From Lujinxingia sediminis (GTDB lineage Bacteria; Myxococcota_A; Bradymonadia; Bradymonadales; Bradymonadaceae): a stretch of 64,000 nucleotides of DNA. A program made the translations under genes and the position numbers. The notes beneath the pieces were generated by a model. That model had not been told where the DNA came from, ran no database searches, and saw nothing but the letters and a program-made list of their open reading frames with translations. Shown piece after piece: positions 8,840 through 16,911 of the stretch. The stretch covers positions 186,001 through 250,000 of the forward strand of contig NZ_SADD01000006.1 of the NCBI RefSeq assembly GCF_004005565.1, given 5' to 3'. Each line of letters opens with the position of its first letter. Within the stretch, counting starts at the first letter, position 1.

Positions 8840-9832
8840 ATGACCTCATCCAAAAAACCGGTGCGCCTGGCGCTGACCATGGGTGATGCTGCCGGCATCG
8901 GACCGGAGGTCATCGTCAAGACCCTGGCGCATCTCGACGCCACCGATAGCCCGATGGAAGCGGTGGTCTACGGAAGCGGCGAGGTGATGCGCCAGGAGGC
9001 CCGCGCGCTCGGGTACGCTGGCGAGTTCGAGGTGGTGGAGGTGGGGCCGGAGCTCGATTTTACGAGTCGCCCGGTGGGTCAGCTTGATCGGCGCGCGGCG
9101 CTTGTGCAGTGGCGCGCGCTGCAGCGCGCGATGGAGGACGTGGATCAGGGGCTGGCCGACGCGATCGTGACCGCTCCCTGGAACAAAGCCCTCTTTGAGT
9201 TGGTGGAGATGCCGGTGGTGGGCCACACCGAGGTCTTGCAGGCCCATTACGGCCGGGAGCGCGTGGTGATGATGCTCGGTGGCGAGCGTCTGAAGGTGGC
9301 GCTGGTGACCACGCACGTGGCGCTCTCCGAGGTCAGCCAGCGCCTCAACGCTCCCCTGCTTCGGGAGATCTGCGCGGTGACGCTGGCCGGGCTGCGCGAG
9401 CGTTTTGGCATCGATTCGCCGCGCCTGGCGGTCTGTGGTCTTAATCCCCACGCTGGCGAGCGCGGCCATATGGGCGACGAAGAGCTCGTGTGGATCGACC
9501 AGGCGGTCGCCGAGCTGGACCGGGAGTTTCTCGCCGCCGAGATCAGCGGGCCCTGGCCTGCGGACACCCTCTTTGCGAAGTTCCGTGGCGAGCGAACCCC
9601 CTTTGATGCCGTGATCTGCATGTACCACGACCAGGGGCTTATCCCCTTGAAATTGTTGCATTTCGGGGAGTCCGCCAACATCACTCTGGGGCTTCCCATC
9701 ATCCGCACCTCGGTCGATCATGGCACCGCCTACGACATCGCCGGAGCGGGAGTGGCCGACGCCGGATCGATGATTTACGCCACCGAGTTGGCTGCCACGA
9801 TGGTGGCGCGAGCACGTCAGAGGGCCTCTTGA
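8840..9832 (+). CDS. pdxA: 4-hydroxythreonine-4-phosphate dehydrogenase
   Basis: PdxA oxidises 4-phosphohydroxy-L-threonine in the DXP-dependent pyridoxal phosphate pathway. The family N-terminus LALTMGDAAGIGPEVIV, the metal/substrate His motifs (GHTEV, NPHAGE) and YHDQGLIPLK followed by the RTSVDHGTAYDIAG signature are all present. The length of 330 residues is normal. I chose ATG 8840. A longer frame from 8798 would overlap the surA-like gene by 20 nt and adds a Ser/Glu-rich tail unlike the family. Confidence 0.95.
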   Translation: MTSSKKPVRLALTMGDAAGIGPEVIVKTLAHLDATDSPMEAVVYGSGEVMRQEARALGYAGEFEVVEVGPELDFTSRPVGQLDRRAALVQWRALQRAMEDVDQGLADAIVTAPWNKALFELVEMPVVGHTEVLQAHYGRERVVMMLGGERLKVALVTTHVALSEVSQRLNAPLLREICAVTLAGLRERFGIDSPRLAVCGLNPHAGERGHMGDEELVWIDQAVAELDREFLAAEISGPWPADTLFAKFRGERTPFDAVICMYHDQGLIPLKLLHFGESANITLGLPIIRTSVDHGTAYDIAGAGVADAGSMIYATELAATMVARARQRAS

Positions 9833-10121
9833 ACTCCCGATCGTCGAGCGCGGAGGGCTTCGAAGCATCGATAGCTCGCGGCGTGCAGCGCGGCCCCGAA
9901 GTTTGAGCCGGGCCATCCCGCGATTAGATCTGAAGCAGAGTCGGGCGCGGCTCGCCATGCTGGTCAGTGAGGCCTGGCGAGGAAGTTTCGAGGGCAGATC
10001 GCGGTTGGTTGAAGTGCCATGTGCGCCGCAGAGCGCGGGCACGGCCCCGGGCATGGCGAGATGTTCGCGACCCGTGAGTTCCACTCGCCAGGCGCGTTGA
10101 TTTTCTAAAAGGCAAAGACGT

Positions 10122-11618
10122 ATGGCGCAGCAATCGAGCGCATTTGAGTTGGAAGACCGCATCCGTGGCGCATTGAAAAAGCGCGGCGGTGTGGCCACCG
10201 TGGGCGATGTCGCCGCCGAGACCGGCCTCCCTTATGAGGAGACCGAGATCGCCATGCGCAAGATGCTCGAGCGCTACCAGAGCCATCTCGACGTCGATGA
10301 TGAGGGCAACCTCCTCTACCGCTTCGACCCCGGGCTCAAAGCGCGTGGCTACCAGAAGGGGCGGCGCTGGTACGACTTTAAAAAGAAAGCCTGGGCGGCG
10401 TTCACCTGGATCTTCAAGGTCTCGATCATGGTGGTGCTCGTGGGGTACACGGCCACCTTCATTCTGCTCTTGCTGGCGCTGGCGATCGCGGGCATCGCCG
10501 CGGCCACCTCGCAGGATAATGACGATGTGGGAGACGTCTTTTTGCTGCCGGTCTATCTGATCGCGCGCATCCTGGAGACGGTCTTCTGGATCAGCTGGTT
10601 CAGCGGCTTCGACAGCCCTTCGAGACGGCGCCGGAGGCGCCCGCGACGAAAGGTGGAGCGCCCCGAAGTCCCCCTCTACAAGCGCATCTTCCAGTTTGTC
10701 TTTGGTCCCGAGCTTACGCGCGATGAGCTGGCGGCGGAGCGCGCCTTTGCGCGTTTTGTGCGGGCGCGCCAGGGGCGCATCACCGCCGCTGACTGGGCCT
10801 CCCGCACCGGCCTGAGCCTGGAGGAGGCCGACCAGGCGCTGACCGCCGCCACGATGCGTTTTCGAGGCGATATTGATGTGGCCGCCGATGGCACGCTGAT
10901 CTACCGCTTTGATGATTTGCGCGTGACCAGCGAGGCCGGTGCCGACGACCGTCTGCAGCCGCCCAAACCCATCTGGACGCGCAAGGTCACCGTGCCGCCG
11001 CTCACCGGTAATAAGGGCTCGACCAACACCTGGATTGCGATCTTCAACACCTTCAACCTGATCATGGGCGCGTTCATCCTGGGCGGTGTCACCGGGCTGA
11101 GCACCGGGGTGTCGGTGGTGCTCGGGGTGATTCCGGTGATCTTCAGCCTGATGTTTTTTGCGATCCCGCTGGCGCGACGTTTTGCCCGCGGCGGCAAGCT
11201 CAAGCGCGCCAAACGCGAGAACGAGCGCCGCGAACTCATTGAGGCCGTCTACCTCTCGGCCGCCACCGACGGGGTGGCGCGGCCGGTCGACGCCCGAATC
11301 TTCGAGACCCATCCGCGCGGCGATGATGTGTTTGCCGATTTCAATGGTGAGATCCGGGTCGAGGATGACGGGCGCACCCTCTATCTCTTTCCCGAAGTCG
11401 CCCGCCAGCTGGGAGCTGCCGAGAGTGCGCGCCAGCGCGCCGCGAGCGAGGTGGTTTTCGGCCAGACGATCTTCTCCAGCGATGAGGAGACCTTGAGCAT
11501 GGCCGAGGCCGAGATGTTGGAGTTCGACCGCAGGTTGGCTCGCGAGCTTGGCGGCGACTCCATGGTGGAATTTGACTGGGAGTCGCTGGAAGAGAGCGCA
11601 ACGGTAGGTGCCTCATGA
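10122..11618 (+). CDS. Membrane protein with three winged-helix-like repeats
   Basis: Function unknown. The 498-residue protein has three similar segments of about 60-70 residues, each ending in a beta-hairpin-like block: residues 8-70 (GNLLYRFDPGL), about 208-272 (GTLIYRFDDLR) and about 370-430 (RTLYLFPEVARQL). The first two read like winged-helix domains (GLPYEETEIAMRKMLERY; GLSLEEADQALTAATMRF). Between repeats 1 and 2 lie two hydrophobic spans (about 98-130 and 145-165), then an Arg-rich patch. Between repeats 2 and 3 are two more (about 305-325 and 330-352). All repeats may therefore face the cytoplasm. The stop overlaps the pssA start by 4 bp (ATGA), so the two are translationally coupled. 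The preceding 289 bp hold no gene. Confidence 0.75.
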   Translation: MAQQSSAFELEDRIRGALKKRGGVATVGDVAAETGLPYEETEIAMRKMLERYQSHLDVDDEGNLLYRFDPGLKARGYQKGRRWYDFKKKAWAAFTWIFKVSIMVVLVGYTATFILLLLALAIAGIAAATSQDNDDVGDVFLLPVYLIARILETVFWISWFSGFDSPSRRRRRRPRRKVERPEVPLYKRIFQFVFGPELTRDELAAERAFARFVRARQGRITAADWASRTGLSLEEADQALTAATMRFRGDIDVAADGTLIYRFDDLRVTSEAGADDRLQPPKPIWTRKVTVPPLTGNKGSTNTWIAIFNTFNLIMGAFILGGVTGLSTGVSVVLGVIPVIFSLMFFAIPLARRFARGGKLKRAKRENERRELIEAVYLSAATDGVARPVDARIFETHPRGDDVFADFNGEIRVEDDGRTLYLFPEVARQLGAAESARQRAASEVVFGQTIFSSDEETLSMAEAEMLEFDRRLARELGGDSMVEFDWESLEESATVGAS

Positions 11619-12274
11619 GCTCGGCAGATGAGTGGGAAGAGACCGCGCAGCCTGCACGGCGCAAACGTTTTGAAATGCTGCGCTCCTTTGCGCTGGCCGA
11701 CGTCATCACCATGGCCAACGCCGCCTGCGGTGTGGCGGCGATCTTCTGCTGTCTGAACTACATGGACGAGAAGATCGAGCTCTATGTGTGGTGGGCGTTC
11801 GGGCTTTTGCCCCTGGCGCTGGTCTTCGATCTTTTTGACGGCGCGGTCGCGCGCTGGCGGCGCAAGCATTCCGCGCTGGGAGCCGACCTGGACTCCCTGG
11901 CCGACATCGTCTCCTTTGGCGTCGCGCCCGCCGTGCTCGCCTACACCCTGGGCATGCGCGGAGGCTGGGACGCCGTCGTGCTCATCTACTTTGTGGTCTG
12001 CGGCATCGCGCGCCTGGCCCGCTACAACGTGACCGCGGCCGAGCTCAGTCAGGGCACCGGCAAGGTGCCCTATTATGAGGGCACGCCCATTCCCACGAGC
12101 CTGGTGCTGGTGCTTGTGATGGCCGTGGCTTTTGATCGCGGTGCCTACGGCACCGCTCTCTGGGGCGGGGAACTGCAGCTTCTGGGCTGGGGCTTTCATC
12201 CCCTGGTGCTTCTCTTCGGCTTAAGCGGAAGCGCAATGATCAGCACGCACCTGCGCATCAAAAAGATCGGCTGA
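11615..12274 (+). CDS. pssA: CDP-diacylglycerol--serine O-phosphatidyltransferase
   Basis: This enzyme makes phosphatidylserine, the precursor of phosphatidylethanolamine. The CDP-alcohol phosphatidyltransferase signature D-x2-DG-x2-AR-x8-G-x3-D-x3-D is complete (DLFDGAVAR then GADLDSLAD). It is followed by GVAPAVLAY and the RLARYN motif typical of bacterial PssA type II. Several membrane spans fill the 219 residues. The ATG overlaps the stop of the preceding winged-helix membrane protein, suggesting an operon. A strong hairpin terminator follows at 12311. Confidence 0.93.
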   Translation: MSSADEWEETAQPARRKRFEMLRSFALADVITMANAACGVAAIFCCLNYMDEKIELYVWWAFGLLPLALVFDLFDGAVARWRRKHSALGADLDSLADIVSFGVAPAVLAYTLGMRGGWDAVVLIYFVVCGIARLARYNVTAAELSQGTGKVPYYEGTPIPTSLVLVLVMAVAFDRGAYGTALWGGELQLLGWGFHPLVLLFGLSGSAMISTHLRIKKIG

Positions 12275-12310
12275 ACGACGCTCCCGGGGCTCCCTGTCAG
12301 ACATAAAAAA

Positions 12311-12345
12311 ACGCCGAGACGATTGCGATCGTCTCGGCGTTTTTT
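12311..12345. terminator. Bidirectional terminator between pssA and a small minus-strand gene
   Basis: A 13-bp perfect stem (12311-12323 with 12328-12340) with a TGCG loop is flanked by A6 on the left and T6 on the right. It can serve pssA and the convergent small gene at 12364. Confidence 0.9.
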
Positions 12346-12363
12346 CGTCCCTTATCGGGCGGC

Positions 12364-12492
12364 TTAGAGGTGGGCCACGTACTTGCTGATCAGAATGATC
12401 GCGGCCACACCAAAGCAGATACCCACGGTGACCACCGGAACCCAGGGCGCCTGGTGGATGGGGCCATCATGTTCGTCGTGATTTTCAGCCAT
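12364..12492 (-). CDS. 42-residue single-span membrane protein
   Basis: The small frame has an excellent Shine-Dalgarno sequence (AAGGAG, 5 nt before the ATG), a terminator directly after the stop, and protein-like composition. Residues 1-13 are His/Asp/Glu-rich (MAENHDEHDGPIH). They are followed by QAPWVP, one hydrophobic helix (about residues 20-36, VVTVGICFGVAAIILIS) and a short KYVAHL tail. The size and layout recall small accessory subunits of respiratory oxidases, but I recognise no family and no oxidase gene is nearby. Function unknown. Confidence 0.72.
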   Translation of the reverse strand: MAENHDEHDGPIHQAPWVPVVTVGICFGVAAIILISKYVAHL

Positions 12493-12882
12493 GTTGTGCT
12501 CCTTTATCGCGCGATGCCCTCATAAGGGGCGAAGTGAATGGATGCGGCTCAGGCGGCGGCATCTTTGCCAGAGGCGTCAGGATTGTAAAGGAAAATCCGG
12601 CCCCGGGCCTGCGGCAGATCCGCGCGCTCCGTCGGTTCAGATGGAGTGATCATCGCCGATGCGATCAGGGACGATGAACCTGCTGCGTACGGAACACCTC
12701 TCTTACCGACGTGAGACGCATGGGGCGGAGTCCGGAGGGGAGGGGCACGATGGCATGCGTCTCGGTTGAGTATGCGCGGTGTTTCTGTCAACGTCCGGTC
12801 TATCAGGGGCATGAATGTGCGGACGACCCGGGCAGCGCGGAGCGTGCAACCAGGGGACGGGGCGAACGAAGGGAAATAGAGC
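12493..12882. other. 390-bp gap with no supported gene
   Basis: The gap lies between the divergent small membrane protein and the DUF2306 gene. Open frames here have shadow-like composition and no ribosome binding sites. It must hold promoters for both neighbours, but I see no convincing -35/-10 pair. Confidence 0.5.
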
Positions 12883-13551
12883 ATGGTAGATATTCGGCCG
12901 TCGCAATCGGTGTTTCGTCTCTATCAACGCGTTGTCTGGGGATTCTGTTTGGTGACCGTGACGCTCACCGCGATCATCGTCACCAAGATCCTCATCGGGC
13001 ATGGCTTTCTTAACCGAAACGAGCCGCTCCCCACTGAGCTCATTCCAGGCAATCATCGATTTAACAATTTTGTGCTGGGGGTACACATCCTCTCCGCCAT
13101 ACCGCCCCTGGTCATCGGACCGTGGAGCTTTGTTCGCCGCCTCCTTCGCACGGCGCTGCATCGATGGCTGGGGTGGATCTATGTCGGGATGATTTTTATC
13201 AGCAGCGTGACAGGCTTTGCTCTCGCTGCTGCGAATACGTACGGGATCTTCGCCAGGCTGGGGTTTGGGACGCTGGCCATCGTCTGGTTTTCCACAACCT
13301 ACATGGCGCTGATAACCGCTCGCCGCCGGCGCTACAGGGAGCATCGGGATTGGATGATTCGCAGCTACATGATCACCCTGGCCGTGGTCACCGTTCGCGT
13401 GTTGCCCGCGCCTGAGCATCTGACTCGGGCAGAGTGGTACCCCTTGATGACCTGGTTGTGCTGGGTTCCCAATATCATCCTGGCCGAGATCTACGTGCGG
13501 GCGACCACATTCAGGGGGCGGCTAAAAGCACGGTTCGCCCGGGGAGCCTGA
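12883..13551 (+). CDS. DUF2306-type integral membrane protein
   Basis: This 222-residue protein has about six to seven hydrophobic spans. The conserved pieces of the family are present: HRWLGWIYVGM in the middle and REHRDWMIRSYMITLAVVTVR near the C-terminus, separated by short Arg-rich loops (TARRRRYREHR). The histidines in the HRWLG and EHRDW motifs could bind heme or a cofactor, but the family's function is not established. It appears monocistronic, flanked by 390 bp upstream and about 286 bp downstream without genes. The start ATG 12883 follows a modest purine-rich stretch (GAAGGGAAATAGAGC). Confidence 0.78.
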   Translation: MVDIRPSQSVFRLYQRVVWGFCLVTVTLTAIIVTKILIGHGFLNRNEPLPTELIPGNHRFNNFVLGVHILSAIPPLVIGPWSFVRRLLRTALHRWLGWIYVGMIFISSVTGFALAAANTYGIFARLGFGTLAIVWFSTTYMALITARRRRYREHRDWMIRSYMITLAVVTVRVLPAPEHLTRAEWYPLMTWLCWVPNIILAEIYVRATTFRGRLKARFARGA

Positions 13552-13727
13552 CGTCGTTTAAGACGCAAGGGCTAAGCATGTCGACGAGGGGGAAAGGCGG
13601 AGCGCAACCACGTCCCCGGCCCCCCGGCCGGCGCTGACGTCAGAATGGTGCCAGGGCCCGGTAAGAGCGCGACGTTAAGCACTCTCATATCAGGATATCT
13701 TGCAGAATTCGCCGGCGTTCGAGGGGC

Positions 13728-13763
13728 CGCCTTGTACCGGCCGGGCGCTGGTAGTACAAGGCG
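13728..13763. promoter_or_regulatory. Inverted repeat upstream of the M42 peptidase gene
   Basis: Ten-bp arms CGCCTTGTAC (13728-13737) and GTACAAGGCG (13754-13763) are separated by 16 bp and start about 110 bp before the peptidase ATG. There is no T-run, so an operator or leader hairpin fits better than a terminator. The rest of the gap 13552-13837 holds two further short palindromes (CTGACGTCAG at 13634 and ATATC-AG-GATAT at 13687). Confidence 0.45.
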
Positions 13764-13837
13764 ACCTCCCGCCGGTGCGCGCCCCTCTGGCCCGCGCCCT
13801 TATGATGTGACGACTGCCTGGTGAAGTGAGGTTGGAG

Positions 13838-14869
13838 ATGGATCTGCTAAAAGTACTCTCGGAGATGCCCGGTGCCCCGGGTCGTGAAGAGCTGGTTCGC
13901 GAGTTTATCGAATCCAAGGTCAAAGGCCTGGCCGATGAGATCACCACCGACGCCATGGGCAACCTGATCTGCCGCAAGAAGCCGGTCGAGGGTGCCACCG
14001 ACGTCCAGAAGGTGATGATCGCCTGCCATATGGACGAGATCGCCTTCTACGTGCGACTGATCGACGATAAGGGCTTTATCCGTCTGCATAACGCCGGGGG
14101 CTTCGACAACCGCAACCTCTTCGCCCGTCGCGTGCGCATTCAGACCCGCGACGGTGAGGTGATCGAGGGCGTGATGAACCCCGGCGGTCGCCCGATCCAT
14201 ATCGCCTCGCCAGAAGACCGCACCAAGATCCCGAAGATGGCCGAATTCTTCGTGGACACCGGTCTTGATAAAGAGACGGTCACCGCCAAAATCCGCCCGG
14301 GCGACCCGGTCACGCTGGTGCAGGAATTCACCGAGCTCGGCGAGATGGTCACCGGCAAGTGCCTGGACAACCGTGTGGCGTGCTGGGTGGGCGTTCGCCT
14401 GCTTGAGCGCCTGCAGGCCAGCGACAAATACGACGTCTACGTGGTCTTCACCGTGCAGGAAGAGGTCGGTCTTCGCGGCGCGATCACCAGCGGCTACGCC
14501 ATCGAGCCGGATATCTCCATCGCGATCGACACCACGCTTGCCGTGGACACCCCCGGGGTGCCCGGCGAAGAGCAAATCACCGAGCTCGGCAAGGGCGTGG
14601 CCATCAAGATCCTCGACGGCTACGCCATCAGCAACAAAGAGCTCGTCGACACCTTTGTGGACCTGGCTGAAACCGAAGGCATCACCCACCAGTACGAAGT
14701 TCTGCCGATGGGCGGCACCGACGTCGGTGCGATGCAGCGCGCTCGCGCCGGCAGCCGCGCCGTCGCTCTGAGCGTGCCCACCCGCTACATTCACACCGTC
14801 ACCGAGATGGTCCACAAAGGCGATTTGCGCGCCACCCTGGACCTTCTGGCTGCCTACCTCAGCAAGTGA
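13838..14869 (+). CDS. M42 family metallo-aminopeptidase
   Basis: This is a cytoplasmic co-catalytic zinc aminopeptidase of the glutamyl aminopeptidase/TET type. The visible ligands and catalytic residues follow the family order: ACHMDEI (His/Asp), a bridging Asp in CLDNRVACW, the catalytic pair in VQEEVGLRG, Asp in AIDTTLAVD, and the terminal His in RYIHTVTEMV. The length of 343 residues is typical, and members form large tetrahedral peptidase complexes. ATG 13838 has GAGG 6 nt upstream; a GTG at 13826 is also open. The aminotransferase gene follows after 8 nt, suggesting an operon. Confidence 0.93.
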   Translation: MDLLKVLSEMPGAPGREELVREFIESKVKGLADEITTDAMGNLICRKKPVEGATDVQKVMIACHMDEIAFYVRLIDDKGFIRLHNAGGFDNRNLFARRVRIQTRDGEVIEGVMNPGGRPIHIASPEDRTKIPKMAEFFVDTGLDKETVTAKIRPGDPVTLVQEFTELGEMVTGKCLDNRVACWVGVRLLERLQASDKYDVYVVFTVQEEVGLRGAITSGYAIEPDISIAIDTTLAVDTPGVPGEEQITELGKGVAIKILDGYAISNKELVDTFVDLAETEGITHQYEVLPMGGTDVGAMQRARAGSRAVALSVPTRYIHTVTEMVHKGDLRATLDLLAAYLSK

Positions 14870-14877
14870 GTCTGTCG

Positions 14878-16041
14878 ATGAGTACTCAGGATTTTCGCAG
14901 CGAACGCATTGGCTTTTTGCAGCAGTCCGAGATCCGGGCGATGACCCGCGAATGCAACCGTCTGGGCGGAATCAACCTGGGGCAGGGCGTCTGCCCCTTG
15001 CCCTCGCCGCCCGAGCTTCTGGAAGCCGCAGCGCAGGCGGTGCGCGAAGACCTGAGCACCTACAGCCGCTTCGACGGCGTGGACGAGCTGCGCCACGCCG
15101 TCGCCAGAAAGCTCAAGCGTTATAATAAGATCGAGGTCGATCCGGAGACGGAGCTCGTCACCACGATCGGCTCGGCCGGGGCCTTTATCTGCGCGCTTCA
15201 GGGGCTCTTTAACCCGGGCGATGAGATCATCGTCTTTGAGCCCTTCTACGGCTACCACGTCAACGCCATTCGCGTGGCGGGCTGCGTGCCGAAAGTCATC
15301 ACGATGAAGGCGCCGGACTGGTCCTTTGACCCCGAAGATCTGGAGCGCCTGCGCACCGATCGCACCCGCGCCGTGCTGGTCAACACCCCCGGAAACCCCA
15401 GCGGCAAAGTCTTCAGCCGAGACGAGCTCGGGGTCATCGCTGATTTCTGCAAGACCCACGACCTGCTCGGCATCACCGACGAGATCTACGAGTACCTGGT
15501 CTACGACGGTCAGGAGCACGTCAGCCTGGCGACCTTGCCGGGGATGTTCGAGCGCACGATCACGATGTCGGGTTTCTCCAAAACCTTCGCCATCACCGGC
15601 TGGCGGCTGGGCTATGTGGCCGCGCCTGCGCACCTGGCCGGCCCGATGGGCCTTGTGAACGATCTCTTCTACATTTGCGCGCCCACGCCCCTGCAACATG
15701 GTCTGGCCCGCGCGCTGGAGGTCATCGGCGACGATTACTTCGACGAGATCCGCAAAAAGTACAAAGCCAACCGCGACCTTTTCTGCGACGCGTTGGTGGA
15801 GGCCGGTTTAACGCCTCATGTGCCCGAGGGCTCCTACTACATCCTCACCGACGTGACCCGCTTCGGCCTTAACGACGCCCGCGCCTCGGCGATGCATATT
15901 CTCGAAAAAGCCGGCGTGGCCTCGGTCGCCGGATCGGCCTTCTTCGCCAGCGATGGCGGCCGCAACCTGGTGCGCTTCTGCGTCGCCCAGCCCCGCGAAG
16001 TGGTCGAGCAAGCCGCCGAACGCATCCAGGTTTTTAAATGA
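14878..16041 (+). CDS. PLP-dependent class I aminotransferase (aspartate aminotransferase family)
   Basis: This 387-residue fold-type I PLP enzyme has INLGQGVCPLPSPPELLEAA at the N-terminus, NTPGNPSGKVF, DEIYEYLVYDG and the Schiff-base lysine in SGFSKTFAITGWRLGY. An Arg near the C-terminus in NLVRFCVA would bind the substrate carboxylate. Substrate is not readable from the sequence; aspartate, aromatic or kynurenine-type substrates are all possible in subfamily I-gamma. ATG 14878 has AGTGAG 7 nt upstream; GTG at 14866 would overlap the peptidase stop. A terminator follows at 16092. Confidence 0.92.
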   Translation: MSTQDFRSERIGFLQQSEIRAMTRECNRLGGINLGQGVCPLPSPPELLEAAAQAVREDLSTYSRFDGVDELRHAVARKLKRYNKIEVDPETELVTTIGSAGAFICALQGLFNPGDEIIVFEPFYGYHVNAIRVAGCVPKVITMKAPDWSFDPEDLERLRTDRTRAVLVNTPGNPSGKVFSRDELGVIADFCKTHDLLGITDEIYEYLVYDGQEHVSLATLPGMFERTITMSGFSKTFAITGWRLGYVAAPAHLAGPMGLVNDLFYICAPTPLQHGLARALEVIGDDYFDEIRKKYKANRDLFCDALVEAGLTPHVPEGSYYILTDVTRFGLNDARASAMHILEKAGVASVAGSAFFASDGGRNLVRFCVAQPREVVEQAAERIQVFK

Positions 16042-16046
16042 TGTTT

Positions 16047-16157
16047 TCGACCATGGGTTGGGAGTAGCTTGCCGCCCGGGCGGCAGAAGAGATGGCGAGT
16101 CGAGAGACTCGCCATTTTTTTCGGCCATGGGTTGGGTGGAGGTTGCCGTCCGGGTGG
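16047..16157 (+). repeat. 37-bp direct repeat flanking a terminator (74-bp period)
   Basis: Copies at 16047-16083 and 16121-16157 share 31 of 37 positions, including CCATGGGTTGGG and TTGCCG-CCGGG. The aminotransferase terminator lies between the copies, and the second copy runs directly into the first unit of the 42-bp array. Confidence 0.7.
16092..16121 (+). terminator. Terminator of the peptidase-aminotransferase operon
   Basis: A 10-bp perfect stem (16092-16101 with 16106-16115) with a GAGA loop is followed by T7. It is a canonical intrinsic terminator 50 bp after the aminotransferase stop. Confidence 0.92.
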
Positions 16158-16710
16158 CTGAGCTGGCGATCTGGTCAGGTAAAAGGGGAGGTAAGGGGTC
16201 TGAGTCGGCGATTTGCCTGAGTAGATCGGCAGGTAAGGGGTCTGAGCTGGTGATTTACCTGAGTAGAACCGCAGGTAAGGGGTCTGAGTTGGCGATCTGA
16301 CCAGGTAAAACGGAAGGTAAGGAGGCTGAGTCGGCGATTTACCTGAGTAAAAGGGGAGGTAAGGGGTCTGAGTTGCCGATTTACCTGAGTAAAAGGGGAG
16401 GTAAGGGGTCTGAGCTGGCGATTTACCTGAGTAAAAGGGCGGCTAAGAGGGCTGAGTCGCCGATCTGTTGAGAACAGAACGCGAGCTAAGGGGGCTGAGT
16501 CGGCGATCTGTTGCGAACAGAACGCGAGCTAAGGGGGCTGAGTCGGCGATCTGTTGCGAACAGAACGCGAGCTAAGGGGGCTGAGTTGCCGATCTGTTGC
16601 GAACAGAACGCGAGCTAAGGGGGCTGAGTCGGCGATCTGTTGCGAACAGAACGCGAGCTAAGGGGGCTGAGTTGCCGATCTGTTGCGAACAGAACGTGAG
16701 CGAAGGGGAC
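16153..16710. repeat. 13-unit tandem array with 42-bp then 43-bp period
   Basis: The anchor CTGAG recurs at 16158, 16200, 16242, 16284, 16326, 16368, 16410 and 16452 (all 42 bp apart), then at 16495, 16538, 16581, 16624 and 16667 (all 43 bp apart). All units share a CTGAG(T/C)(C/T)GGCGAT core. Type A units (42 bp) carry GATTTACCTGAGTAAA-like second halves. Type B units (43 bp) carry GATCTGTTGCGAACAGAACG. Both second halves contain a short dyad (TTTAC-N4-GTAAA or CTGTT-N3-AACAG). The 43-bp units shift frame and stops are frequent, so the array is not coding. It fills most of the 870-bp gap before pyc. Confidence 0.92.
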
Positions 16711-16911
16711 GGAGCCCTGCCCCTGAATGAAAAACCTGATCAAAAAAACAGCAAAAGACTCGCCGCGGGAGGGTTGGTGTTGAGAGTTGGGGGCATGACG
16801 CGACGCGTCGGGTGGGCTATGGTCTGGGGGAGTTTTACAGAGACATGGGTAGGCGCGTTCGTGCGGCGTTTTTGCTGAATGAGACTCCTTTTTGAGTGAG
16901 GTTGTGCGGCT

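Noticed and set aside
12711-13013. 100-residue plus-strand frame before the DUF2306 gene
   Set aside because: It overlaps the real membrane protein gene out of frame and has no family features or ribosome binding site.
15953-16300. Plus-strand frame running from the aminotransferase end into the 42-bp array
   Set aside because: It crosses a strong terminator, has no ribosome binding site, and ends within the array.
16153-16710. CRISPR array interpretation of the 42/43-bp tandem repeat
   Set aside because: Units are similar over their whole length with no unique spacers, no leader and no cas genes nearby.
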